Shown: positions 16,929 to 25,574 of the stretch, in pieces
Position numbering within the stretch: position 1 is the first letter of the stretch
Layout: every line of letters starts with the position of its first letter
Assembly: GCA_006226375.1 (NCBI GenBank)
Contig: SBHC01000003.1
Coordinates: 62,001-126,000, forward strand
Source: Deltaproteobacteria bacterium
GTDB lineage: Bacteria > Myxococcota_C > UBA6777
Reading direction: 5' to 3'
Length of the DNA stretch: 64,000 nucleotides
Notes under the pieces: generated by a model
Seen by the model: the letters and a program-made list of their open reading frames with translations, nothing else
What the model was told of the DNA's origin: nothing
The model's database searches: none
Translations under genes and position numbers: made by a program

Positions 16929-17551
16929 TGTTGGTATTTCTTTACAGATTGGCCGGAGAGCTGTTCTACCATTTGCTCCCACTTGTCAGCGTTAAAGTCA
17001 TCAGCGTCGTCTTGTTTCACTTTGGGCGCAGATTCGTTGTTGTATGTATCTTCCATCACTTTGGCGTCGACGAAGATCTGTGCTCCGCAACGAATGGCCA
17101 GAGCCATCGCGTCAGAGGGTCGCGCGTCGATGGACAACACTTCGCCATCCCCAGTGGTGATGTCAATCACTGCGTAAAAGGTGTTGTCCTTAAGTTCGGT
17201 CACCACCACACGCCCAACCGTTCCACCCAACGACGTGATCATCGACTTAAGCAAGTCATGAGTCATTGGACGTGGCACTCCCACCCCAAGCAACTCCGTG
17301 GCGATGGCCTGGGCTTCCGACTCCCCAATCCAAATGGGCAAAATTCGGTCTTCTTTGGGGATGTCCTGGAGCGACTTGCCCTCTGCGCCAGGGTGGTCTG
17401 CAGAGATTCCAGCGCTCAACGGCTCTGGCTTTGCGGCTCCAGCTTCTCCAGAAGCTTCCAGGTTTTCGGGGTCGCGGTGCTTGAGAATCACGATGGGAGT
17501 GTTGTTGAACGGATCCATCGCAAGCCCAACCAAACGCATTTCGTACAACAT
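16925..17551 (-). CDS. Bifunctional nuclease family (BFN/DUF151) protein
   Basis: A 208-residue protein. The start at 17551 (MLYEMRLVGLAMDP) is chosen because GAGG lies 6 bp upstream. Family hallmarks are 'PIVILKHRD', 'LPIWIGESEAQAIA', 'RPMTHDLLKSMI' and 'IDARPSDAMALAIR'. BFN-domain proteins include plant dual RNase/DNase enzymes and many bacterial proteins of uncertain role. A proline/alanine-rich insertion (about 35-65) and an acidic C-terminal tail are less conserved. It is coupled to the VanZ-like gene by a GTGA overlap, and lies 126 bp from the end of miaB. Confidence 0.92.
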   Translation of the reverse strand: MLYEMRLVGLAMDPFNNTPIVILKHRDPENLEASGEAGAAKPEPLSAGISADHPGAEGKSLQDIPKEDRILPIWIGESEAQAIATELLGVGVPRPMTHDLLKSMITSLGGTVGRVVVTELKDNTFYAVIDITTGDGEVLSIDARPSDAMALAIRCGAQIFVDAKVMEDTYNNESAPKVKQDDADDFNADKWEQMVEQLSGQSVKKYQQ

Positions 17552-17676
17552 GATTGACCTCATCGATTCAAGAACAAGCCTACCATGTGTACCGTCGTTG
17601 CGAGGACATGGGCTTTCGCATGGCTTGGTATTACTGGGTCAGTATAACAACTCCACCTCGCCACGTCATTTCTCTG

Positions 17677-19095
17677 TCACTGCGCGTCTTTTTCCACAGC
17701 ACCCAGGCAATCTCCCATGAGCGAGTTGTGGAAGCCTTCGGTGATTTTCACGTTCACCAAAGAGCCGATCAGTGCAGGGTTTCCGAGAAAGTTAACCGAC
17801 TTGTTGCCCCGAGAACGCCCGGTCAATTGGCCTCCACCTTTGCGGGAAGGACCTTCGACAAGGACTTCCTGGATGGTGCCCACCAGCGCCTCGTTCTTCT
17901 CCTTGGAGATTCGGTTTTGCAGATCTTGCAACCTGTAGAGACGATCTGTTTTTTCTTCCTCGGTGAACTGCTCTTTCTTTCTCGCCGGGGTTCGAGGACG
18001 AGGCGAGTACTTGTAAGAGTACAGCTGATCAAAGCGTACTTGTTCGATCAGATCGAGCGTCTGTGCAAAGTCTTCTTCGGTTTCACCAGGAAACCCAACG
18101 ATAACGTCAGAGGTGACCGTGATGTTGGGGCTTATCTTGCGCAAGTTCGCGACCCATTCAAAGTATTGTTCCCGCGTGTGACGACGGTTCATCCGGTACA
18201 GAATCTCATTGGAACCGGACTGGAACGGCAGATGAACGTGCTCACACAAGGTCGGCACCGAGCCGTCATAACAAGCGACCAGCTCGGGCTTAAAGTCGCG
18301 GGGGTATGGGGATGTGAACCGCAAACGCTCCAAACCAGGAACCTTATCGACAGCACGAAGCAAGCGGGCCAACTCCCACGTCTCTTCGCCATCTTGCCAG
18401 CGGTATGAGGTGACGCTCTGACCCAACAATTGGACCTCACGCACGCCGTTGCTACACAGCCGCTCGACTTCCTCAACAATCTCGTGTGCAGAGCGGTACC
18501 GTTCACGTCCCCTTACGTAGGGCACAATACAGAACGAGCAGTACTTGTCGCACCCTTTCATGATGGTGACCATCGCTGTCAGATCGCTGGAGCCCGCCTG
18601 GGGTTCCACGTCGAGAAAGCGAACGTCGTCGGCCTTGTCGAAGGCCACTTCCACCACAGGCTTTCGCTTTTCGTACAGCCTTTGGAGCATACCGGGCAGT
18701 TCAGGGATGTTGTCTGGACCAAAGATCAGGTCAGCGAGAGGAGCTTTTCGAAGGAGAACATCTCCTTCTTGCCGGGCAAAACAACCACCCACTCCAATCA
18801 CAAGCTCAGGGTTGTTTTCCTTGAGCTCACGGAACGAACCCACAGTGCTCAACACCTTGTGCTCGGGCTTCTCCCGCACGCTGCAAGTATTAACCAGGAT
18901 CACATCAGCCTCTTCCGGCGTTTGGACAGGCTGGTAACCTTCACGCGACAAAAGCTGCAAAATTTTATGGGAGTCATGAACGTTCATCTGACAACCAAAC
19001 GTACGTACATACACACCGCGCTGTTTATCTGAGGCTGCTACACTCGAATTGGTGGACGACTCTGTCGCCTCTACGTGCTTGATTTCCTTTTGCAT
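17677..19095 (-). CDS. miaB: tRNA-2-methylthio-N6-dimethylallyladenosine synthase MiaB
   Basis: A 472-residue radical-SAM methylthiotransferase that adds the 2-methylthio group at A37 of tRNAs reading UNN codons. The N-terminal UPF0004 domain has 'TFGCQMNVHDSHKI', 'NTCSVREKPEHKV' and 'VGGCFARQ', whose three Cys hold one cluster. The radical-SAM core has the CxxxCxxC triplet in 'CDKYCSFCIVPYVRGRE'. A C-terminal TRAM domain covers about 400-465 ('VEGPSRKGGGQLTGRSRGNKSV' region). The N-terminus extends about 25 polar residues beyond usual MiaB, and the exact start is uncertain. No defect is seen. Confidence 0.95.
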   Translation of the reverse strand: MQKEIKHVEATESSTNSSVAASDKQRGVYVRTFGCQMNVHDSHKILQLLSREGYQPVQTPEEADVILVNTCSVREKPEHKVLSTVGSFRELKENNPELVIGVGGCFARQEGDVLLRKAPLADLIFGPDNIPELPGMLQRLYEKRKPVVEVAFDKADDVRFLDVEPQAGSSDLTAMVTIMKGCDKYCSFCIVPYVRGRERYRSAHEIVEEVERLCSNGVREVQLLGQSVTSYRWQDGEETWELARLLRAVDKVPGLERLRFTSPYPRDFKPELVACYDGSVPTLCEHVHLPFQSGSNEILYRMNRRHTREQYFEWVANLRKISPNITVTSDVIVGFPGETEEDFAQTLDLIEQVRFDQLYSYKYSPRPRTPARKKEQFTEEEKTDRLYRLQDLQNRISKEKNEALVGTIQEVLVEGPSRKGGGQLTGRSRGNKSVNFLGNPALIGSLVNVKITEGFHNSLMGDCLGAVEKDAQ

Positions 19096-19234
19096 CGTAC
19101 GACTCCCGTTTCAGAAAACAATGGTCCCTGGCGAGCAGGGCGGCGTATTCTGTCACCCGAATTCCTAGTTGTCAAGCAGGGCTTTATCGATCCCTCCCCG
19201 CTCCTGACCCTACCCTCTTCCACCGTACCCCTCT

Positions 19235-19317
19235 CATTTTGGGGTATACCATTTTGGTACACTTCAAGGCCAGCACCAAACAAATCAAACACTTACCCAA
19301 ACAACCTTACCAAAATG
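19235..19317. promoter_or_regulatory. Three CATTTTGG repeats (possible enhancer sites)
   Basis: CATTTTGG occurs directly at 19235-19242 and 19250-19257 and inverted at 19310-19317. The second copy lies in TACCATTTTGGTA, itself a short palindrome. They fall about 110-190 bp upstream of the expected start of transcription from the sigma-54-like promoter at 19400, the usual range for enhancer-binding proteins. The response regulator encoded at 22649 is an obvious candidate ligand (inference). Confidence 0.4.
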
Positions 19318-19399
19318 GAAGAGTTAATCTTCGAATTCGCCACGCCCGCAAAACAAAACAAGACTAGCAAAATCAATCACATAAAACCACACCACATCA

Positions 19400-19415
19400 T
19401 GGCACGCTCTCTGCA
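19400..19415 (+). promoter_or_regulatory. Sigma-54-type (-24/-12) promoter
   Basis: The sequence TGGCACGCTCTCTGCA matches the sigma-54 consensus TGGCAC-N5-TTGCA with one mismatch, and has the required GG-N10-GC spacing. The start codon of the next gene is 75 bp downstream. The 394-bp region 19096-19489 has no coding sequence on either strand. It also holds the start region of miaB on the minus strand. Confidence 0.6.
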
Positions 19416-19489
19416 GTAAGGAGCGGCGTACGTCATTGCTTCTCAAAGAATGAGTCTTTCAGCATCTTTTCTAAAAAAGGAACATCGCT

Positions 19490-19909
19490 ATGTCTTCATT
19501 GGAAACGCCTCGCTCCCGCCGCCGCTGGTTTCATCGACGTTGGCTGTGGATGACCGCTCTTCTGCTCGCAACCTTCAGCGTATGGGGTTATTCGTCTGCA
19601 AGCGTTGACGGCTGTCAGGGTGTCGCCAAGTCGTACAAGCGTAGCCCTTTGCTTGGCCTACATTGGAACAAGCAAAGCTGGCGAGGCACCATTCTCCAAC
19701 GAGACAAGGCCGGTCCGTACACCTATTTGCAATTCCAACCTCAAGGTCAAAAGGCCCAGTGGATGGTCACTATGGGCTCTGGGCAAGCCTCAGGAACCCA
19801 AGCCAAGGTCACGGTGTACGGCTCCAAGCAACCTTTCTACTCGCGTCGCCTCAAGCGTTGCTTTCCCACTCTTTACTTTGGCCGTATCACAAGCTCAACA
19901 CAACACTAA
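19490..19909 (+). CDS. Small membrane-anchored or secreted protein, unknown function
   Basis: A 139-residue protein with AAAAAAGGAAC 7 bp before its ATG. A very basic N-terminus (RSRRRW..RRW) is followed by one hydrophobic segment (MTALLLATFSVWGY), which is either an uncleaved anchor or a signal peptide. The rest has alternating strands (GTILQRDKAGPYTYLQFQ..., WMVTMGSG, VTVYGSKQ), suggesting an OB-like or small beta domain, and two Cys that could form a disulphide outside the cytoplasm. I do not recognise a family. It is the first gene after the sigma-54 promoter and lies 23 bp before a lipoprotein gene. Confidence 0.7.
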   Translation: MSSLETPRSRRRWFHRRWLWMTALLLATFSVWGYSSASVDGCQGVAKSYKRSPLLGLHWNKQSWRGTILQRDKAGPYTYLQFQPQGQKAQWMVTMGSGQASGTQAKVTVYGSKQPFYSRRLKRCFPTLYFGRITSSTQH

Positions 19910-19932
19910 ATCTACGTTACAAGGAGTTTCTC

Positions 19933-20553
19933 ATGAATCGCACACAATCTACGTCACGTTGGCAGCGTTCCTTTCTCTTTGTCGGTTTGTTTCTGGTCGC
20001 CAGTATCCTTTGGAATTGTGGTGGTCCTCCCCTGGACAACCAACAGAACTCCAACAACGGAACCCAGAGCAACCCGCTGACAGAGTGTGCCGACAACACC
20101 ACCAGTCCTTCCCCGTTCTTTGGACCTTGGACCGCTCAAGGAGCGTTGAAGACGACCGCTCCCGAAGGCGAGTATTTCCAAGTGAGCACGCACATGAAGG
20201 TCCGGATGCAGTCAGAGAAAGCTGTGGAAGAATTCCAGCGGATCATGGATATGATTCAAAAAGCGTTGCCACAGCAGAAAGGACTCTTGGCGTCATCCTT
20301 CTACTTCTCGCAAAGCTGTGGCTATGCACGCACCCTCACCATCTGGCAGGACTATGAATCGATGGTTCGCTTTGTGAATTCAAGCGCTCACGCCGAAGCG
20401 ATGGCCAATGCCTCAGTCATCGCGTCACACTTTCGAACGACACATTGGAAAGGAAACCCACAGCAGTGGCCTGTGACCTGGGACAAAGCTGTCAAAGCGT
20501 TACTGCCTGTCGAAATCAATGTGTACAAAGCCACAACAGCCTCCGCTCCCTAA
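19933..20553 (+). CDS. Lipoprotein with antibiotic-biosynthesis-monooxygenase (ABM)-like domain
   Basis: A 206-residue protein starting at 19933 after AAGGAG. The N-terminal signal ends in a lipobox-like ILWNC, with Gly-Gly following the Cys, so it is probably lipidated. A low-complexity Asn/Gln linker leads to residues about 70-180, which resemble ABM/DUF3291-type ferredoxin-fold domains ('QVSTHMKVRM ... FYFSQSCGYARTLTIWQDYESMVRFVNSSAHAEAM'). Cytosolic relatives act on quinones, haem or polyketides. An outer-facing lipoprotein version is unusual and may be a binding or sensing domain (inference). It precedes a histidine-kinase gene. Confidence 0.75.
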   Translation: MNRTQSTSRWQRSFLFVGLFLVASILWNCGGPPLDNQQNSNNGTQSNPLTECADNTTSPSPFFGPWTAQGALKTTAPEGEYFQVSTHMKVRMQSEKAVEEFQRIMDMIQKALPQQKGLLASSFYFSQSCGYARTLTIWQDYESMVRFVNSSAHAEAMANASVIASHFRTTHWKGNPQQWPVTWDKAVKALLPVEINVYKATTASAP

Positions 20554-20582
20554 GGACTCCTCATTTTTGTTGGCCCGTTCTG

Positions 20583-20609
20583 CACGTTTTGCTAACCTAA
20601 CAAAACGTG
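20583..20609. promoter_or_regulatory. 9-bp inverted repeat upstream of the histidine kinase
   Basis: Perfect arms CACGTTTTG (20583-20591) and CAAAACGTG (20601-20609) are separated by 9 nt. It sits 54 bp before the kinase start codon at 20664. The arms are not GC-rich and no T-run follows, so an operator is likelier than a terminator. A GTG at 20607 falls in the right arm and is a poor start choice for the kinase. Confidence 0.45.
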
Positions 20610-20663
20610 AATGTTCTTCCCAAAGAGTCGTGCCTACGAATACTTGTACTTGAGAAAGCTGTC

Positions 20664-22652
20664 ATGCCACAACGTCGCCTTCTTCGTCATCCTTTTCACA
20701 TGTTCTTCGTGTGGATGTTTTGGATGACTTTGTTGTCGCTTCCTATCCACGCCAATGCTTCGGCAACCTCTCCCCACGTCCAGATTGCAACAAGAGTCCA
20801 GACTTCCAAGACATCAACCCCTCCGACATCACCGCAGCTTTCTTGGACCACCCAATCGTTGTCGTGGCTTCGCGTGCCCAATAAGGTTCAAACGCAATGG
20901 ATTCGTTTTCGAGTGACACTTCCGCAGACGCTCCAAACGCCCGATTGGATGATGGTCGTTCGCCCCATTGATTTTGTTGCCGTGGACGTCTACCTCCCCA
21001 AAGGTAAGAAAGCGGCGAAGGCTCCGCAACAATGGAGCAAGCGCTCCTATGGCATCTACAACACCCATACATTGCTACAGCATCTAGTGTTTCCGTTCCA
21101 AGCACAGCCGAGGAAGACGTACACATTTTATCTCCGGGTTCAAACTGGAGGTGCGACCGGCAGGCACGGTTACATCAACCTCTCAGCCCACCCAGCTTCA
21201 CAGTGGCTCAAGAACAACGACGCAGCGCTTCTGTTTTGTGGAGTGTACTACGGTCTGGTCGCAGGTCTGGTCGTCGTGCACTTCTTTCTGTTCTTGTGGC
21301 TGAGAGACATCGCTGCCTTGTGGTTTGTGTTGTATCACATCGCCTTTGTCGTCTTTTTGCTGGGGAGCAACCAACTGTTGCCACTCTTGCTTCGACCCTG
21401 GTCTCCACCTCCCGAGCTGCTCTTCCGCATCCAAGAATTTGCCCTTGGCTTGTACATTTTGGGCTCCATCGTCTACACCCGTATTTTTCTACAAACGCGA
21501 GATTCCATTCCCCGGTGGGACCGAGTGATTCTGGGATACACAGGATTAACATGTGCCTTCCTGTTGATGGTTCCTTGGGCCAATCTGCCCACATTGGCCC
21601 AGACAGCCCAAACACTAGGGATGTTGGCGCCGTTCGTAACGGTCGTTCCGGGGGTACTCCGATGGCGACAAGGGTTTCCACCAGCCCTCATTTATGTAGG
21701 CGCGTGGGGCGTGTTTAGCCTGGCTGCTTTTGCGTTCGCTTCTCCCCTCCTTGGTGCATGGGGAGCTGTGGTCTTTCAGGTAGGTTCTGGTCTCAGCGCA
21801 GTGTTACTTTCGTTGGCCATGGTTCAGCGCATACGGCTCCTTCAAGATGAGCAAACCCGCACCAGCGCAACGATGCAACAGGCCGAGAAGATGGCAACCT
21901 TGGGTCAACTCGTGGCAGGAGTCGCTCATGAGATCAACAACCCCAACAACTTCATCACCTTCAACCTTCCTATTCTACGACGGTATGTGGAGGCGATGGA
22001 GCCACACATTCAGGCTGCTCAGGAGGAGCAACCCAACCTCAAAATACTTCGAATGCCTGTGGAGGAGTTTGTGGACGACACCTACAAACTTCTCGATACG
22101 ATGGAGCACGGAACGCAACGTATCACTGCCATCGTGAATGACTTGCGTAGCTACGTTCGAAGCCAGGACGCAACAGAGCCCGAAGCTGTCTCCATGGAAG
22201 AAACCGTACAACGGACTCTCTCGTTGATGGGCCGTCAATTAGAAAAACATGTAACACAGCTTGAAGTGAGCCTTGAAGACAACCTACCCATCTTATCCTT
22301 GCATCCAGGACGCCTCGAACAAGTGCTGATCAACCTGCTCTTGAACGCAACCCAAGCGATGTCAGAGCAAGACGACTCAGTGCTTCGCCTGGAAGCCAAA
22401 ACATCCACAAAAGACCCCGGATGGGTAGAGGTTGGTGTACATGACAACGGCCCCGGCATACCGAAGGAGTTGCAGTCTCAGATCTTTGCGCCCTTCTTTA
22501 CGACCAAAGGAAGAGAGAGCAGTATGGGCCTGGGTCTCTCCATCTCGCAGCGTTTGGTCGAAGCCGAAGGAGGTCGCCTCACATTGCACAGCAAAGAAGG
22601 GGAAGGCGCAAGCTTTCTGATCCATCTTCCCATTCCAAAGGACCACCCATGA
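20664..22652 (+). CDS. 7TMR-DISM sensor histidine kinase
   Basis: A 662-residue inner-membrane kinase. The start at 20664 is preferred over the upstream GTG at 20607, which lies in a palindrome. Order: signal peptide/TM (about 8-32); extracytoplasmic 7TMR-DISM-type beta domain (about 50-180); seven-helix block (about 195-400); short coiled coil; HisKA with His422 in GVAHEINNPNN; HATPase_c with N box (LINLLLNATQAM), G1 DNGPGI and G2 GLGLS. It overlaps the response regulator by ATGA. The ligand is unknown. The two exported proteins just upstream could be its input or its regulated output (inference). Confidence 0.93.
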   Translation: MPQRRLLRHPFHMFFVWMFWMTLLSLPIHANASATSPHVQIATRVQTSKTSTPPTSPQLSWTTQSLSWLRVPNKVQTQWIRFRVTLPQTLQTPDWMMVVRPIDFVAVDVYLPKGKKAAKAPQQWSKRSYGIYNTHTLLQHLVFPFQAQPRKTYTFYLRVQTGGATGRHGYINLSAHPASQWLKNNDAALLFCGVYYGLVAGLVVVHFFLFLWLRDIAALWFVLYHIAFVVFLLGSNQLLPLLLRPWSPPPELLFRIQEFALGLYILGSIVYTRIFLQTRDSIPRWDRVILGYTGLTCAFLLMVPWANLPTLAQTAQTLGMLAPFVTVVPGVLRWRQGFPPALIYVGAWGVFSLAAFAFASPLLGAWGAVVFQVGSGLSAVLLSLAMVQRIRLLQDEQTRTSATMQQAEKMATLGQLVAGVAHEINNPNNFITFNLPILRRYVEAMEPHIQAAQEEQPNLKILRMPVEEFVDDTYKLLDTMEHGTQRITAIVNDLRSYVRSQDATEPEAVSMEETVQRTLSLMGRQLEKHVTQLEVSLEDNLPILSLHPGRLEQVLINLLLNATQAMSEQDDSVLRLEAKTSTKDPGWVEVGVHDNGPGIPKELQSQIFAPFFTTKGRESSMGLGLSISQRLVEAEGGRLTLHSKEGEGASFLIHLPIPKDHP

Positions 22653-24004
22653 ACGCTTCCATCCTTGTTGTGGACGACGAACAAAACTTTCTCGACAGCG
22701 TCAAACGCATGCTTCGGCTTGAAGGTTACGACAACGTCCACACCTTCTCCAAACCTCTCGAAGCGTTGGCCGAAGTACAGGAACGTCAGGAACCTTTCGA
22801 TCTTGCCTTTCTGGATATCACCATGCCACAGATGAACGGGCTGGACTTGCTTGAACACATCAAAACCATCAGCCCACAGACCGAGTGTTTGATGGTAACC
22901 GCCCATGATAGCGCGCCGCTTGTGGTGAAGGCGTTGCGACGAGGTGCGTACGACTACTTGGTCAAGCCCGTCACTCCACAAACGATGATGCATACGTTGG
23001 GTCGTGCGCTGGAACGCAAGATGCTTTTGGCCTCCCTCCACATTCGGTCCAAGGAGGCCCTCGATCATCCTGAAGCCTTCCAAGACATACTGACAGCGTC
23101 TTCCTCCATGCTTCGCATTCTTCACGAGGCTGAACTTCACGCACGCTCCGAGATTCCTGTGTTGGTAACAGGAGAAACTGGCGTAGGAAAGGAGCTTTTG
23201 GCCCAAGCCATCCACAAAGCCAGCCAACGCAAGGAAGGTCCTTTCGTGGCCGTAAACCTCCTCTCGATAACACCCTCATTGTTTGAAAGCACCCTGTTTG
23301 GCTACCGCAAAGGTTCGTTCACAGGGGCCGAACAGGATCGACCGGGAACCCTCGCCCAAGCTGCAGGTGGAACACTCTTTCTCGATGAGATCGGAGACCT
23401 TCCTTGGGAGTTACAAGGGAAGCTATTGCGGGTGCTTCAAGAAGGCGAGTATACCCCTGTTGGCGACACCAAGCCTCGCCAAACCGACGTCCGGATCATC
23501 GCCGCAACGCACCAGGATCTGGCTCTCCGAGTCAAACAACGAAAGTTCCGCAAAGACCTACTGTACCGACTGCAGTTCGCTCACTTGCAGCTTCCCCCTT
23601 TGCGTGAGCGACCCGATGATATTCTACCGTTGGCCCATCACATTCTCCAGAACAGTCACCGACCGGATGTGGAGCTGTCTGTTGCAGCCAAACCAATGTT
23701 GCGAAGTTACGGCTGGCCGGGCAATGTACGAGAGCTCAAAGGCACCCTGGAGGCAGCTGCCAATTTGGCTGAAGACGGAGTCATCACACCTTCCCACCTC
23801 CGGCTTCCCGCCTCACCTCCCGCAACAACAGTTACAGTCCAGACGCCCGCCACAACCGAGCTTGTCGCTCTCGCTGATGTAGAAAGACAGCACATCCTTC
23901 ATGTGTACGAAGCATTAAGCCACAACAAAACCCAGACAGCAAAGACCCTGGGCATTGGGCTGCAAACCCTGCACCGCAAGCTGAAGGCGTATGGCGTAAG
24001 TTAG
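22649..24004 (+). CDS. Sigma-54-dependent response regulator (NtrC family)
   Basis: A 451-residue protein. REC domain about 3-120 with acidic pocket DDE and phospho-acceptor Asp56 (LAFLDITMP). AAA+ domain about 145-375 with Walker A GETGVGKE, the sigma-54 contact loop GSFTGA (a common variant of GAFTGA), Walker B TLFLDEIGDL, and WPGNVREL. Fis-type helix-turn-helix at about 410-450 (NKTQTAKTLGIGLQTLHRKL). It is phosphorylated by the adjacent kinase, to which it is joined by ATGA, and then activates sigma-54 promoters. The sigma-54-like promoter at 19400 is the nearest candidate target. Confidence 0.96.
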   Translation: MNASILVVDDEQNFLDSVKRMLRLEGYDNVHTFSKPLEALAEVQERQEPFDLAFLDITMPQMNGLDLLEHIKTISPQTECLMVTAHDSAPLVVKALRRGAYDYLVKPVTPQTMMHTLGRALERKMLLASLHIRSKEALDHPEAFQDILTASSSMLRILHEAELHARSEIPVLVTGETGVGKELLAQAIHKASQRKEGPFVAVNLLSITPSLFESTLFGYRKGSFTGAEQDRPGTLAQAAGGTLFLDEIGDLPWELQGKLLRVLQEGEYTPVGDTKPRQTDVRIIAATHQDLALRVKQRKFRKDLLYRLQFAHLQLPPLRERPDDILPLAHHILQNSHRPDVELSVAAKPMLRSYGWPGNVRELKGTLEAAANLAEDGVITPSHLRLPASPPATTVTVQTPATTELVALADVERQHILHVYEALSHNKTQTAKTLGIGLQTLHRKLKAYGVS

Positions 24005-24040
24005 AGGTAGAAAGCTCGACATGCTTAAGAGCCAGTCCTC

Positions 24041-24484
24041 TTGACCTCACGAAAGAACCACGGCCAAATCCATATCATTGAGTTCCCCATATTCCAGGAG
24101 GCCTGGAGCCAGGACAACGATTCTCTCGAACGATGGGTTTCCTTTCTGAAGGAGGCAGATAGTATGATTCCTGAGTCACTGCAAAAGTGGATGGACAAAA
24201 AGCTGGAGAAAGCCTACGAAGAGCTTGAGCATCTCAGCCAGGATCCAAGTATGCGCGCGTATTACGAGGCGAAAATGCGTGATATACGCGACTACAAATC
24301 AAGAGTTGTAGGTCATTACCAAGAGGGTCTTGAGGAAGGTCGTGAGGAAGGCCGTGAGGAAGGTCGTAAGGAAGTGGCTTGCAACATGCTTGCTCAAGGG
24401 TTTGAAGTGAAAGTCATTGCATCAACGACAGGACTAAGCCCCGAAGCGATCGAACAACTTCGCGAAGAGCTTAAAGCACCATAG
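24041..24484 (+). pseudogene. N-terminally truncated Rpn/PD-(D/E)XK nuclease family transposase
   Basis: About 147 residues corresponding to the C-terminal part of PD-(D/E)XK nuclease-family 'transposase' (Rpn, recombination-promoting nuclease) proteins: 'IHIIEFPIF', 'LERWVSFLKEA', and the EEGREEGREEGRKE repeat ending in a short helical tail. The family is usually about 280-300 residues and its catalytic nuclease half is absent here. There is no ATG: the reading opens just after a stop and the first start codon is TTG. It begins only 37 bp after the response-regulator stop. I read it as a remnant left by deletion. No terminal repeats or target duplications are visible. Confidence 0.75.
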
Positions 24485-24494
24485 GTCGTACCAT

Positions 24495-24965
24495 CTAGTT
24501 CAAGTCATACACTGTAACAGCGACGTCACGGCTCAAGAGAGTACGCTGTAGGATAGGCTCGATTTGCTCCCAAGAGCCACCTGCCAGGCCACAGCCGATG
24601 CGTGGCATGTGTACGGAGGCTTGGTGCTCACAGGCCCAACGTGCGACCTCCTGAAGTCCTTCTTCGATGGCTTCGTATCGAATCGGTGGAACCTCTCCTT
24701 GCCGACGTAACTTGTGTTGCCCGATTAGGTTCGCAACCCAAAGGTCCTCTTCCACTTGAACCAATTGAACCGCCCCCAAACGAAACGAATCACCTTCTTT
24801 GTGCCAGGCTCGATACGACGCTTCTGGTTCAGGCCAGCGTTTGGACAGAGCAACCACAAAACCTCGCCCCCATCCACCGATGTCGTTGCATACGTGGACA
24901 ATCATTTTGGGACCCTCTGCTGTGGGTGCAGTTGCATCCCCCACTTTGTATTCCATGTGGCTCAT
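24495..24965 (-). CDS. Macrodomain (ADP-ribose-binding/processing) protein
   Basis: A 156-residue single-domain protein. Start at 24965 (MSHMEYKVGDAT) after AGGTG; a GTG 9 bp upstream is an alternative. Macrodomain features: 'VGDATAP', 'IVHVCNDIGGWGRGFVVALSKRWPEPEASYRAW', cut here into NDIGGWGRGF and the following helix, then 'LGAVQLVQVEEDLWVANLIGQ' and 'VHMPRIGCGLAGGSWEQI'. These fit the Appr-1''-p phosphatase/TARG1-like group that binds or hydrolyses ADP-ribose derivatives. It follows the membrane-protein gene directly (stop at 24975), so the two are probably co-transcribed. Its substrate is unknown. Confidence 0.9.
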   Translation of the reverse strand: MSHMEYKVGDATAPTAEGPKMIVHVCNDIGGWGRGFVVALSKRWPEPEASYRAWHKEGDSFRLGAVQLVQVEEDLWVANLIGQHKLRRQGEVPPIRYEAIEEGLQEVARWACEHQASVHMPRIGCGLAGGSWEQIEPILQRTLLSRDVAVTVYDLN

Positions 24966-24974
24966 AGTTTTCAC

Positions 24975-25472
24975 CTACGCATCGGTTGCATCAAGAGATT
25001 CGGGTCGAAACTTCCAAAACAAGTAGTATGTCAGAACAGTGCAGCACACAGATGTCACCGCAAACACCATCCCAGCCAGTGGGTACAGGTGAAAAAAGAC
25101 AACAATCAAACCAAAGACACCAATCGCAACGCCCAGCGCTTCAGTGATGCGGAAGAATCCGTTGGCAAACGCCTCGCCTGTCATCGATTGAATGGTCCGA
25201 TACACCCCACCCATCGCGCAGAAAGGCATCGACACCGCAAACGAAAGCAAGGCCCACTGCAACAAGCCAGGAACCGTTGTCAGGGTGAGCAGCTGCGTCA
25301 GCATCACCATCTCAAGACCCAAAATACCTAGCACCAACCCTTTCTGAAGATTCGCTGCATTCTTGTAGTAGGCGCGCATTCGGGCTGCATCGATGGCTGC
25401 CGTTTGCGTAGGGTTGGCGTCTGTTTCTGTATTCGCAGCAGAGTGACGATCCACGTCATACACAGCTTGCAT
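24975..25472 (-). CDS. Four-TM membrane protein, unknown function
   Basis: A 165-residue protein. The start at 25472 (MQAVYDVDRH) follows GAGGAG, 8 bp upstream. Upstream in-frame starts lack this. About 45 soluble residues are followed by four hydrophobic helices (VLGILGLEMVMLTQLL, ALLSFAVSMPF, ALGVAIGVFGLIVVFFHLYPL, MVFAVTSVCCTVLTYYLF). I do not recognise a family. It is immediately upstream of the macrodomain gene and divergent from the lipase lipoprotein gene, with about 100 bp between starts. Confidence 0.7.
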   Translation of the reverse strand: MQAVYDVDRHSAANTETDANPTQTAAIDAARMRAYYKNAANLQKGLVLGILGLEMVMLTQLLTLTTVPGLLQWALLSFAVSMPFCAMGGVYRTIQSMTGEAFANGFFRITEALGVAIGVFGLIVVFFHLYPLAGMVFAVTSVCCTVLTYYLFWKFRPESLDATDA

Positions 25473-25574
25473 TGTATTTCTCCTCATTTTGGTGTTTGAT
25501 AGCAGCCAACATAAGGACAACGTTCCTCAATCTCAACACCACTGCGAAATCTACCTCCAAGATATTACAAAATC

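Noticed and set aside
25485-25492. Another CATTTTGG like those upstream of 19490
   Set aside because: A single 8-mer is expected a few times by chance in 64 kb, it is in the ribosome-binding region of the membrane-protein gene, and no sigma-54 promoter is near.
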